Positions 8,116 to 15,403 of a stretch of 64,000 nt of DNA are shown piece by piece. The DNA comes from Halorubrum halophilum (GTDB lineage Archaea > Halobacteriota > Halobacteria > Halobacteriales > Haloferacaceae), in NCBI RefSeq assembly GCF_000739595.1, contig NZ_BBJP01000039.1:1-64000 (forward strand). Reading direction: 5' to 3'. The position numbers and the translations under genes were made by a program. Under the pieces are notes generated by a model, which saw only the letters and a program-made list of their open reading frames with translations, made no database searches and had not been told where the DNA came from. Within the stretch, counting starts at the first letter, position 1, and every line of letters starts with the position of its first letter.

Positions 8116-8480
8116 CTATACTCTCCTATTTCCTGATCGAGATAGACTCGACGACGAGAGGTCGTCTGAGTCGCCACACGTCTGATGCGGGCGATAGTCG
8201 ATCATCGGTTCCCACCGCGAGTCGGTGTGTGGCTTCGTGGTCGATACTGCGGTGGTCTGGGAGGGTGATTCTGTCGCTGGGGGCTCGACGTGTCGGTGTG
8301 TGCGTTGTCCGACTTGTTGGCCGGGTATTCGCGTTTGCCACCCGATCTGTCGTGTATCCGGTTCCATCGGAGGTGCGGGGTGGTGTGTCGCTGTAGCTGT
8401 CGCCATACGTGGCTGAACACGCCACCAGTTCGCTGTGTCGTCGTGGCTACACCCGCTACGGGCGGCGATCAGTCGAATCC
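8116..8480 (-). repeat. wHTH-plus-tail repeat, copy D (tail only)
   Basis: Only the low-complexity tail segment of the repeat is left (antisense reading gives NPADTRQIGWQTRIPGQQ-like sequence). Both its position, directly behind a module wHTH gene, and its right-hand flank (CTCGACGACGAGAGGTCGTCTG) match copy A at about 3000-3060. No intact open frame corresponds to the protein of copy C, so I treat it as a sequence repeat. Confidence 0.5.
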
Positions 8481-8520
8481 CGAACTGTCTCGCTGTGAGC
8501 CCACCGTTCGAGGGATGTAT

Positions 8521-8750
8521 TCAGCTTGTCTTCCGCATCCATTGTGCGACCTGTTGGATAAATGTATCGTACACGGACAGACCTGTTTGGAGGGATTCAT
8601 ACACTTCGTCGTGGTTGACATGTCCGTACTCGTGTGCGAGCACATTCCGAAAGCCGATCGCAGCGACGAGCGTCCCAGCCGTCTCCCCGCCGATAACCGT
8701 TCCTATTTTCGGCAGTAAACAGCAGTCGCTCTCGTGAATTGAGAGGTGCT
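8521..8750 (-). pseudogene. C-terminal remnant of a HEPN toxin gene
   Basis: Minus-strand translation gives FRNVLAHEYGHVNHDEVYE, then SVYDTFIQQVAQWMRKTS and a stop. This is the C-terminal third of a HepT-like protein, including an RX4HXY motif (RNVLAHEY), and aligns with FRNVLSHTYGHIIKHDVVYN of the intact toxin at 3650. The N-terminal two thirds and any MNT partner are absent; the break lies where the TnpB fragment segment begins. Too short for a functional HEPN bundle. Confidence 0.75.
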
Positions 8751-8905
8751 GTGTGTCGCTGGTCTTGACACTGAATCTTTACCGAAATTGAGGCGAGAAT
8801 GCCCCTTCCTCCACGAGCGAGTACCGCGAGCGAGTAGGGAGGGGATGAATCGCCGCACACCAGTATAAACCATTAAATCGACACATCTCGAATCAAGAGA
8901 CAGCG

Positions 8906-9751
8906 ATGGAGTACAGTCACCGCTACCACCGTGAGATCCCCGACGAAGCAGCCATCAAAGAAGTCACCATCAAAAAAGAGACGACCGGCGAGTGGTTCGT
9001 CTCGTTCGGCCTCGAAACTGACGAGGCAGACCTACCCAAGAAACCGGACGTGGAGACGCTCGATACGAGTAACAGCGTAGGTATCGACCTCGGCATCCTA
9101 AACTACATCCACACGTCGGACGGCAAAACCGTGGACTGGCTCGACCTCGAAGACGAGTACGATCGCCTCCGTCGAGAGCAGCGAAAGCTCTCGCAGAAGG
9201 AACACGGGTCGAACAACTACGAGAGCCAGCGCGAAACGGTTGCGAAGGTCAACCGCCACATCCGCCAGAAGGTGCTGGACTACCAGCACAAGCTCACGAC
9301 GTGGCTCGTCACAGAGTACGATGCGGTGTTCGTGGAAGATCTGAACGTTGCTGAGATGCTTCAGGCCGACGAGAATGCGCGGAACAAGCAAGATGCTGCG
9401 TGGCGACAGTTCATCACCTTGCTCGAATACAAGGGTGAGCTGTACGGGACACACGTGGTGCAAGTCGAAGCGAGAGGAACGACGAAAGAGTGTGCGAAGT
9501 GTGGTGTGGAGACGGCCAAACCCATCTGGGTACGAGAACACTCGTGTCCCAGTTGTGGATTTGAATGTGGCCGTGACGCGAACGCGGCGATGAACGTCCT
9601 GCAACGCGGATTTTCTGAACTAGGGCTGGGATGGCCCAAATCTACGCCTGTGGAGACTGCGCTCCCTACGGACACTATTTCGGTGTCTGCAAAGCGCGTC
9701 ATCGAAACAGGAAGCCCCACCCTCAACGAAGCCACGCCAGTGGCTGAGTAG
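8906..9751 (+). pseudogene. TnpB lacking its N-terminal region
   Basis: 281 residues against about 410-430 for a full protein. The sequence starts inside the domain before RuvC (HREIPDEAAIKEVTIKKE) and lacks the N-terminal RNA-binding helices. The nuclease part is complete: RuvC-I GIDLGILNYIH, RuvC-II VFVEDLNVAEML, zinc ribbon CAKCG...CPSCG and RuvC-III GRDANAAMNVL. It is followed by GGTGGGGTAGTTCAC, an IS right-end-like sequence of the TTCAC family. It is probably a 5' deletion derivative. It belongs to a different TnpB clade from the genes at 226 and 49736. Confidence 0.75.
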
Positions 9752-9908
9752 GGTGGGGTAGTTCACTGACGTGAATTTTGCGGTGGACATCCATGAGCGG
9801 ACGATTGCGGACGCACCGTACCAGCACGATGAGTGAGGAGCACCCGTCGCCGTTTCCGAGTGCCCTTGTGCTTGATTCGTTGGTGAGGTCGTTAATGGAG
9901 ATTCTTTG

Positions 9909-10343
9909 CTACCGGCCAGATGTATCCCACAGATCCTCGATCCGGGCTCGGATGTTGGCGAACGTTCGTGCGAACATCGCCGAAGGATGGTGATCGGAGG
10001 GAGAATCGGGAATCGCATCACTTGACTGGGCTGCTGGCGGCGGGTGAAAATGCGTTCGGGACGTATGCGGATTCGGGTGCCGATCCCATCGACAGTGCCA
10101 ACTCTCCCCAGAAGCGTGCGTCTCTGTGTAATGGAAGTTGTAGTCTCCGTTCGTATACCACCGGATTTCTAGCTTCGCCTCTTGTATTCGATCAGGATAC
10201 TGATCGAGATCGAATGTCACACGGACTACAGTGAGTGTTCCACCAGTCCGGTCTCCGGTGACTGTCTCGACCAACGGATGGGTCTGGGATCGTTCAAAGA
10301 AGCGTTCGACAACGGGTTCGTCGATGGGTGCTGCTGGACCCAT
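9909..10343 (-). CDS. HFHPPP-motif small protein, module copy 4
   Basis: Core motifs KLEIRWYTNGDYNFHYTET, WHCRWDRHPNPHTSRTHFH and HFHPPPAA: the full signature, closest to copy 5. The open frame extends to 10418, but the ATG at 10343 (MGPAAPIDEP) lies 4 bases after the wHTH stop at 10348 and matches the layout of the other modules. The C-terminus differs from copies 1-3 and ends in a helix (ARTFANIRARIEDLWD) as in copy 5, so two sub-types of this protein exist in the window. Confidence 0.65.
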   Translation of the reverse strand: MGPAAPIDEPVVERFFERSQTHPLVETVTGDRTGGTLTVVRVTFDLDQYPDRIQEAKLEIRWYTNGDYNFHYTETHASGESWHCRWDRHPNPHTSRTHFHPPPAAQSSDAIPDSPSDHHPSAMFARTFANIRARIEDLWDTSGR

Positions 10344-10347
10344 CGAT

Positions 10348-10884
10348 TCAGGCCGTGAGCCGGTCGTCTGTTCGACGGGCGATCCGAATCGCCTCCTTGT
10401 GCCGGTCCATTTCTTCACGCACCGTTGCCCACTCTGAGAGCGTCTCCAGTTGTGCTTCTATCTCGGCGTGTGTTGCCTCAGATGGCAGATAAACATCGGA
10501 AGGTGCCGAAGCGTTGAACTGTTCTTGGAACTGGTCGTGTGTTGTTTCTAGGCTGGCGAGTTCATCGAGGAGTTCCTCAAGACTGTGTGAGACGGCAAGT
10601 TCGTTTGCTCGCCGCCAGTGAACGTACGCTTCGTTGCGTGCGTATCGTGTTCCAGCCGATTGTTCGTGTTTTCGAATGATTCCAAGAGTCACAAACTCCT
10701 CGAGATGAGTCCGTGCAGCGTTCGCCGAACACTGTGCGCGATCGGCGATTGTCGCCACCGTAGCGGGCTCATGGAGTCCCAAGACGACAGTTCGGATTCG
10801 GCTTCGCGTATTCGTCGTTTCCGTCCACACCTCTTGCTCTTTTGTGAGTGCGTCGTCGGGCGGCGCAGGATCGAATGTAGGCAT
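10348..10884 (-). CDS. Winged-helix regulator, module copy 4 (DUF7342-like)
   Basis: 178 residues. The EVWTETTNTRSRIRTVV box, wHTH (ATIADRAQCSANAARTHLEEF), a wing (AGTRYARNEAYVHWRRANE), a helical linker and LSEWATVREEMDRHKEAIR are in the family order. The Y-x-x-W-R-R/K-x-x-x-L segment after the wing is shared with copy 5. A TATA-like ATATTTG (about 10908-10915) lies about 27 bp upstream of the ATG. It forms an operon with the downstream gene, 4 bp apart. Confidence 0.74.
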   Translation of the reverse strand: MPTFDPAPPDDALTKEQEVWTETTNTRSRIRTVVLGLHEPATVATIADRAQCSANAARTHLEEFVTLGIIRKHEQSAGTRYARNEAYVHWRRANELAVSHSLEELLDELASLETTHDQFQEQFNASAPSDVYLPSEATHAEIEAQLETLSEWATVREEMDRHKEAIRIARRTDDRLTA

Positions 10885-10988
10885 ATTGGTTATTTGAGTC
10901 GCTACCGCAAATATGTTTGGGGAAGTTATGTTGTACGCGCTTCATGACAGCGACGTGATGAAGTAGATCACCAAGCTGGCACCCAATC

Positions 10989-11290
10989 TTACTCGAAGTC
11001 GTAGTCGCTGTGGTATGCACTGACGTACTTGTCGTTGCCCTCTCGATCCGGCACGTAACACGGAACCTGCCCACTAGCGGAGAACTCCGGTACCTCGATG
11101 TTGAGATCACTCCGTCGGTCCAACAGCGGTGGAATGTCATCTCGAAATTCGCTCACACGCGGCTCTCGGCGGGTGCGGAACGTTCCCCCCCAGTGGTCGA
11201 TGCTCCGTGAGCGGTGGGAGCGACTCTTTGGTGAAGTCGCCGATGGTGACGATTCGGACATCGAGTAGTTGGACGAGAGACCACACGGGA
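10989..11290 (-). pseudogene. Unrecognised frameshifted gene remnant
   Basis: Two reading frames both look coding: the upstream part reads SLVQLLDVRIVTIGDFTKES in one frame, and the downstream part reads DLNIEVPEFSASGQVPCYV and ends YVSAYHSDYDFE in another. This suggests one frameshift near 11190-11220. No family was recognised. It lies between module copy 4 and the RHH/PIN pair, all on the minus strand. Confidence 0.35.
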
Positions 11291-11294
11291 GTGG

Positions 11295-11762
11295 TCACGA
11301 AATATGAGTAATAGTAATCTCAGGAAGTGAGTGTGCTGCCGGCTCAAATTCGGCGAAGGACTCGTCGTTCGTGAAGATGGTTGGTTCGCGATCACGATGC
11401 TCAAACGCCAACACAAGGATTGGAACGTCTTTCGGCTGGATCCCACAGACACGGGCCAGTGTTCGTACTGTGGGCGCCGACCGTTGTTCTCGGAGGAGCG
11501 CATCGCTCGTATCACGACTTGATGGCGCTTCGATGAGACCCGTCATCCGGGTGAGCCGCGTCACAAAATTGGTTTTGACGGTGTCTCGTTCTGTCGCAGA
11601 GAGGCCCTTCGTGCGATCGAATGCGGCCAACGCCTCTTGGAGCATATACGCGCTGATCGCCGATGTTGTCTCACCGCGATCGATTGCTGTAAGCAATTCG
11701 GTTGCCTCCTTGTTGGTTCGCAGTGTCCCGAATACCCACAGATTTGTATCGAGAATTTTCAC
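11295..11762 (-). CDS. vapC: PIN-domain toxin (VapC-like)
   Basis: 155-residue PIN-domain ribonuclease. The expected acidic residues are present: D5 in KILDTNLWV, E43 in MLQEAL, D112 in PKDVPILVLAF, and the T-N-D triad at 131-133 (FTNDESFA). PIN toxins of this kind cleave RNA with Mg2+ and are held inactive by a small DNA-binding antitoxin. The ATG overlaps the stop of the upstream RHH gene by four bases (ATGA), as in many vapBC operons. All catalytic positions are intact. Confidence 0.88.
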   Translation of the reverse strand: MKILDTNLWVFGTLRTNKEATELLTAIDRGETTSAISAYMLQEALAAFDRTKGLSATERDTVKTNFVTRLTRMTGLIEAPSSRDTSDALLREQRSAPTVRTLARVCGIQPKDVPILVLAFEHRDREPTIFTNDESFAEFEPAAHSLPEITITHIS

Positions 11763-12091
11763 GAATCAGATCCATACACTTGCGTGGCTGTCTCTTCACG
11801 GGCCTCTTCGACGGCCTGTTCAAGATCGTCTGGATCGACTTTCTCGCCGAGTGCGGTAAGCTCAGCGTTGATCTCCTTATCTGATTGGTGGCTCTGTTCA
11901 GCCTGTGCGAGCAGTTGCTCTAGGCGAAGCGCAGTGATTGCCGCGTCGTCATTAAGTTCGCGAAGATGTGATCGGCAGGCTTCCTTGATGAACTCGCTTT
12001 TGTTGGTGTAAATACCCGTCTCATCGAGGAACCGCTCGATCTCGGTGTCCAACTCAACCGGGAATTTGACACTGACACTCGCGTACTTCAT
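11759..12091 (-). CDS. Ribbon-helix-helix antitoxin partner of the PIN toxin
   Basis: 110 residues. N-terminal RHH DNA-binding domain (YASVSVKFPVELDTEIERF strand-helix, then the second helix NKSEFIKEACRSHL), followed by a long helical, acidic C-terminus likely to bind the toxin. Overlaps the toxin gene by 4 bp. The start codon lies directly next to an 18-bp perfect palindrome, the probable operator for autoregulation. Confidence 0.85.
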   Translation of the reverse strand: MKYASVSVKFPVELDTEIERFLDETGIYTNKSEFIKEACRSHLRELNDDAAITALRLEQLLAQAEQSHQSDKEINAELTALGEKVDPDDLEQAVEEAREETATQVYGSDS

Positions 12092-12092
12092 G

Positions 12093-12110
12093 GTAGTACG
12101 ATCGTACTAC
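12093..12110. promoter_or_regulatory. Perfect 18-bp palindromic operator of the RHH/PIN operon
   Basis: GTAGTACGATCGTACTAC is its own reverse complement over 18 bp and sits 1 base from the antitoxin ATG (12091). A TATA-like TTATGTTATT on the minus strand (about 12111-12120) adjoins it, so a bound RHH dimer or tetramer would cover the transcription start. RHH antitoxins typically bind such palindromes as dimers of dimers; binding here is inferred. Confidence 0.7.
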
Positions 12111-12217
12111 AATAACATAAGTCTATGGCCGACAGGGGTTTGACCCCTTCAGCATCGCTGGTATCCGACTGAATATGTGGCACAACAGCTACCATTCCAC
12201 GGTGGGTACTGCTGCGT

Positions 12218-12490
12218 ATGTCACCCGAAATCCCGCCCGAAGAAACAACGGTCAGCGATGGGGGGATGGTCACGATCCCGGCAGCACTCCGCCGCCGGCT
12301 TGATATTGAGGCTGGCGACAAACTCCGCTGGACCGTCACCGACAGCGGGGATCTCACCGTTGAGGTCGTCCGACAACGCTACGGCGCGTTCGAAGATGAC
12401 GACCGCAAGGCCCCGATGGGTGGTGATAGTCTCGAAACCCACGACCTCGCCGGGCAGGAGGAATATCCTGCGTTCAACGAGGACGCCTAA
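12218..12490 (+). CDS. AbrB/SpoVT-like DNA-binding protein (possible VapB-type antitoxin)
   Basis: 90 residues with a swapped-hairpin AbrB domain at 10-50 (TTVSDGGMVTIPAALRR, IEAGDKLRW, LTVEVV) and an acidic C-terminal tail that could bind a partner. AbrB-type proteins often serve as antitoxins, but no toxin gene follows on the same strand: the next gene is repeat copy C, pointing toward it from the other strand. Its 3' end and flank are duplicated at 4661-4745. Confidence 0.75.
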   Translation: MSPEIPPEETTVSDGGMVTIPAALRRRLDIEAGDKLRWTVTDSGDLTVEVVRQRYGAFEDDDRKAPMGGDSLETHDLAGQEEYPAFNEDA

Positions 12491-12554
12491 CTGGCAGACC
12501 TGACGATACCGCATCGTCTGAGCCACCATGCGCTTGATCACGGGCGATGGTCGA

Positions 12555-13550
12555 TCATCGGTGTCCACCGCTGGTGGGTGTACGTGGCTTCGTGGTCGGT
12601 GCTGCCGTGGTCTGTGAGGATGATTTTGTCGCTGGGGACTCGACGTGTCGGTGTGTGCGCTGTCCAGGTTGTTGACCGGGTATTCGCGCTGACCACACGA
12701 TCTGTTGTGAATTCGGTTCCATCGGAAGTGGGGTGTGGTGCGCTGTATCGCTGTCGAGTGCTGTGGCTGTCGCTATGCGTGTCTGAACACGCCACCAGTT
12801 CGCTGTGTCGTTGTGGCTACACCCGCTACGGACGGTGGTCGGAGCGCTGTTTCGGCCGGATGTTGTGGGCTGTCGAGGCATCACCACTGGGGCGGTGGTG
12901 TGTCTCCTGTTGGACGGCCACGCCGCTGGTGGCGCCCACGCCGTGGCCCGCGTGGAGGCGTCGTCGACGATCCACTGTCGGTGGCCGTCAACGTGAACGG
13001 CGGTCACGTGCTCGAGAGTCTGGACATCGCTCAGCCGGCGATCGTAACTACTCGCGGAGATACCGGCCCGGTCGATCAGTGCTGAGCGGCCGAGTGGCTG
13101 GTCCGCTCTGAGGAGCGTTGCGTACAGCTTCGTTGCTGTCGGGGTGAGGTCGGGCCGGAAACGCTCACTTGGGAGGGTGGCCGCTGCCCGTTCGATCGCG
13201 GCTGGTGTCGGCGTTTGTCCCTCGGTCAGCGCTCGACGGAGGCTTGCCACGACGTCATAGGGACACGCACGCTGGGAGGTCTCGGACGGACCGAACGAGT
13301 GGAGACACAATCGCACGAGTCGCTGTCGCTCACGCGGCGACCACTGAGCGTCGTGGGCCGTCGCGACTTCGTCGATCACCCGCCGGATGGCGGGGTACGT
13401 CGTGCCGTCTCGGACGGGGATCGCGAGAGTGGGCACCTGTTCGGTGCCGTCGGCGATCGCTTCCCGTACTGTGGCGAGTTCCTCGGTGAGCGCTGCGGTG
13501 ATCTCGTCGTTGAGGGCAGTAACTGTCGGGCCAGCAAGCACCCACGACAT
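12555..13550 (-). CDS. wHTH-plus-tail repeat protein, copy C (longest copy)
   Basis: 331 residues. Order: an N-terminal helical region with a repeated-acid pattern (AALTEELATVREAIADG), the RERQRLVRLCLHSFG helix, then RACPYDVVASLRRALTEG, a predicted winged helix (LYATLLRADQPLGRSALIDR, ISASSYDRRLSDV, wing VDGHRQWIVDDAS) and from about residue 200 a Thr/Pro/Arg/His-rich tail with few hydrophobic residues. Because copies A, B and D keep the tail too, it may have a role, but part could be read in the wrong frame after an old frameshift near 12950. Probably DNA-binding. It faces the AbrB gene tail to tail. No family was recognised. Confidence 0.5.
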   Translation of the reverse strand: MSWVLAGPTVTALNDEITAALTEELATVREAIADGTEQVPTLAIPVRDGTTYPAIRRVIDEVATAHDAQWSPRERQRLVRLCLHSFGPSETSQRACPYDVVASLRRALTEGQTPTPAAIERAAATLPSERFRPDLTPTATKLYATLLRADQPLGRSALIDRAGISASSYDRRLSDVQTLEHVTAVHVDGHRQWIVDDASTRATAWAPPAAWPSNRRHTTAPVVMPRQPTTSGRNSAPTTVRSGCSHNDTANWWRVQTRIATATALDSDTAHHTPLPMEPNSQQIVWSARIPGQQPGQRTHRHVESPATKSSSQTTAAPTTKPRTPTSGGHR

Positions 13551-13680
13551 CGTGAGATCGAACTGTGACTGTGCGTCGACCTCGTAGCAGTTGTTGGTAA
13601 TACGATTTCTTTAATCAGTCTGCCCCGCGAACATTTGTCAGGCGATTCATCGTCGTTCATGGATTGATTCACCAGTGTAG

Positions 13681-14592
13681 TCAGCGCTCTTCCGCTGATT
13701 CTTGATACTGATCGGTGAGGGGCTTCAGCCGCAGTTCCCCGAAGCCGTATCGAGAGTGCGATCCGACTCGGTGGAGGCCGTTCTTTGCGGTCTCCACCGG
13801 GCGGTCTCCGAGGTACTTCACGACTTGTCCGTGGTCCACCGTCTCCAACCTGAATACCTCGCACTGTTCGAGGAGCTTCTCCTCACGGAGCCGGAGATCG
13901 TCGCGGTTCTCCGCCCACCACCACGGAATAACGCAGTCGTCCGCGTCGGGATACTCCGTCTCCACCACGAACGGTGTTACGAGCTCGATCAAGTACGTCT
14001 CCGCGTCTTCGAGCCGGGAGTAGTCAAGGTCATCCAGATCCACCATCTGCGTGTCCTTCAGCTGAACCTCGCCGTAGCCGTAGTTCCGTTTGCCACCGAA
14101 CTGAAGACCCTCAAGCATGTCCTCGCCGAGCGGGAGCACCGCCGGGTCATCAGCGTGGAGGTAGGCGTGAACGTACCACTTGGTTGTCTGCTGTTGCTTC
14201 CATTGGTCTTCCTGGCGGCCCATGATGGTTTCGTGGGCGAGCGCCGGATGGCCGCCGTGGACGCGAATACCGTGCGTGTTCAGCGCGTCTCGAGCGCGGG
14301 TGTCGAGAAGCCACGGGTGAATGGCTTCCCGCTGGAGGAAGAGGTCGTCGTAGGCCTCGACGTCTGGCAGACCACTCCCAAGGTACGGGCGGACGCCCGA
14401 CTGTGTGTGTTCTTCTGGGAACGCCCCGAACTGACCAGGGACGAACACACCGTGGCTGGCCGATACTGCCGCGTGCGTCTCGGGATCGAGTCGCTGGCCA
14501 AGCGCGTGTAAGATGGCGTTTCCACTCACGTAGTACGGGTGGCCGATGTAGTCCATCCGCAGTTCCCACAGGACTTGCTGAATCGCCATCAT
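13681..14592 (-). CDS. Cas5-like RAMP protein of an HRAMP-type locus
   Basis: About 303 residues. Two glycine-rich segments typical of RAMP (RRM-fold) proteins are visible: LQFGGKRNYGYGEVQL in the middle and VGSHSRYGFGELRLKP at the C-terminus. I relate it to the diverged Cas5 homolog of HRAMP, a derived class 1 CRISPR-Cas-like system of haloarchaea lacking an array. The start at 14592 (MMAIQQVLWELRMDY) is preferred over the ATG at 14745, which would overlap the upstream gene by more than 100 bp. It is the third gene of a minus-strand operon, 46 bp after the middle gene. Confidence 0.65.
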   Translation of the reverse strand: MMAIQQVLWELRMDYIGHPYYVSGNAILHALGQRLDPETHAAVSASHGVFVPGQFGAFPEEHTQSGVRPYLGSGLPDVEAYDDLFLQREAIHPWLLDTRARDALNTHGIRVHGGHPALAHETIMGRQEDQWKQQQTTKWYVHAYLHADDPAVLPLGEDMLEGLQFGGKRNYGYGEVQLKDTQMVDLDDLDYSRLEDAETYLIELVTPFVVETEYPDADDCVIPWWWAENRDDLRLREEKLLEQCEVFRLETVDHGQVVKYLGDRPVETAKNGLHRVGSHSRYGFGELRLKPLTDQYQESAEER

Positions 14593-14638
14593 CGGTCGGG
14601 CCTCCAATTCTCGAAGTCCTCGATGTAATTCATATTGG

Positions 14639-15403
14639 TTATGCGATTTCTTCAGTAGGTTTGTGTGGTCTGTAGCTCCAGTCCGCGAAGTCCTCGATGT
14701 ATTGGAGTGCGGTACTCCACGACTGTATCCGCCGAAGATTGGCATCGAGCGTCATGTCGTACTTGTCGCGGTCGGTATCGAGCGGGTGCGCAGTCAGGCG
14801 GTTCCACGTCGATGCCCACGACCGCCACGGGCGACTCCCGAGACGCGCCGACGGATTCCCGTCTGTGCTCACGTCGATCCGGAGCGCGAAGCGGTCGCCG
14901 TCGAAGACGGTTCGGAACGGAACAACGTCACCGGCTGTGTCAACAATGAGCCGAAGGTTGCCGAACTCGTGATCGGCACGGTAGTTGTCCAAGAGGGCTG
15001 CCACGAGCAGCGTGTGGAACTTCAGCGAGGTGTATGGATGATACACCGACTCGTTGAACGCGGCGGCGACGTCACTTTTGATCCACCGTTCGTGGGCCGT
15101 CTCTGCGTCCTCGATGCCGAGGAGGTTCGATACCTCACTCTCGGTGGTTGCCCGAGAGAACCCACCGGGGTTGTAGGCAGTCTCACCGGTCAGCAACGAG
15201 AGTCGATAGTGGTCGTCGTGTGTCGGGACCGTCTGTTCTTGCTTCTGTTGTGGCCGCGAGAGCGCCGCCGCATCGCCGTCCGCGCCCTGCGGGACCGTCT
15301 GGTTCACGGACACGCCAGCGAACTCCTGACGAGCATCGTCGTGACTCTCGCCCGTGAACTTGTGAGCGTCGTGGCGGAACGCCGTGAGCATCACGTCGTT
15401 CAT
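14639..15403 (-). CDS. HRAMP uncharacterised middle protein
   Basis: 254 residues from the ATG at 15403 (MNDVMLTAFRHDAHKF), which overlaps the Cas7-like stop by four bases (ATGA). Conserved-looking features: an N-terminal FRHDAHKFTGE, a DDHYRLSLLTGETAYNPGG segment, and a C-terminal helical part rich in Trp (SRPWRSWASTWNRLTAH). No known domain was recognised. Its place between Cas7-like and Cas5-like genes matches the uncharacterised conserved protein reported for HRAMP loci. It may be a structural subunit of a ribonucleoprotein; that is inference. Confidence 0.6.
   Translation of the reverse strand: MNDVMLTAFRHDAHKFTGESHDDARQEFAGVSVNQTVPQGADGDAAALSRPQQKQEQTVPTHDDHYRLSLLTGETAYNPGGFSRATTESEVSNLLGIEDAETAHERWIKSDVAAAFNESVYHPYTSLKFHTLLVAALLDNYRADHEFGNLRLIVDTAGDVVPFRTVFDGDRFALRIDVSTDGNPSARLGSRPWRSWASTWNRLTAHPLDTDRDKYDMTLDANLRRIQSWSTALQYIEDFADWSYRPHKPTEEIA

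Noticed and set aside
11295-11762. PIN gene as the nuclease partner of the HRAMP-like genes
   Set aside because: It overlaps its own RHH antitoxin gene and has a dedicated operator, so a separate TA operon is the simpler reading.
13702-14511. Plus-strand frame of 269 residues opposite the Cas5-like gene
   Set aside because: Mirror frame of a GC-rich gene; the minus-strand frame carries the glycine-rich RAMP motifs and the operon overlaps.
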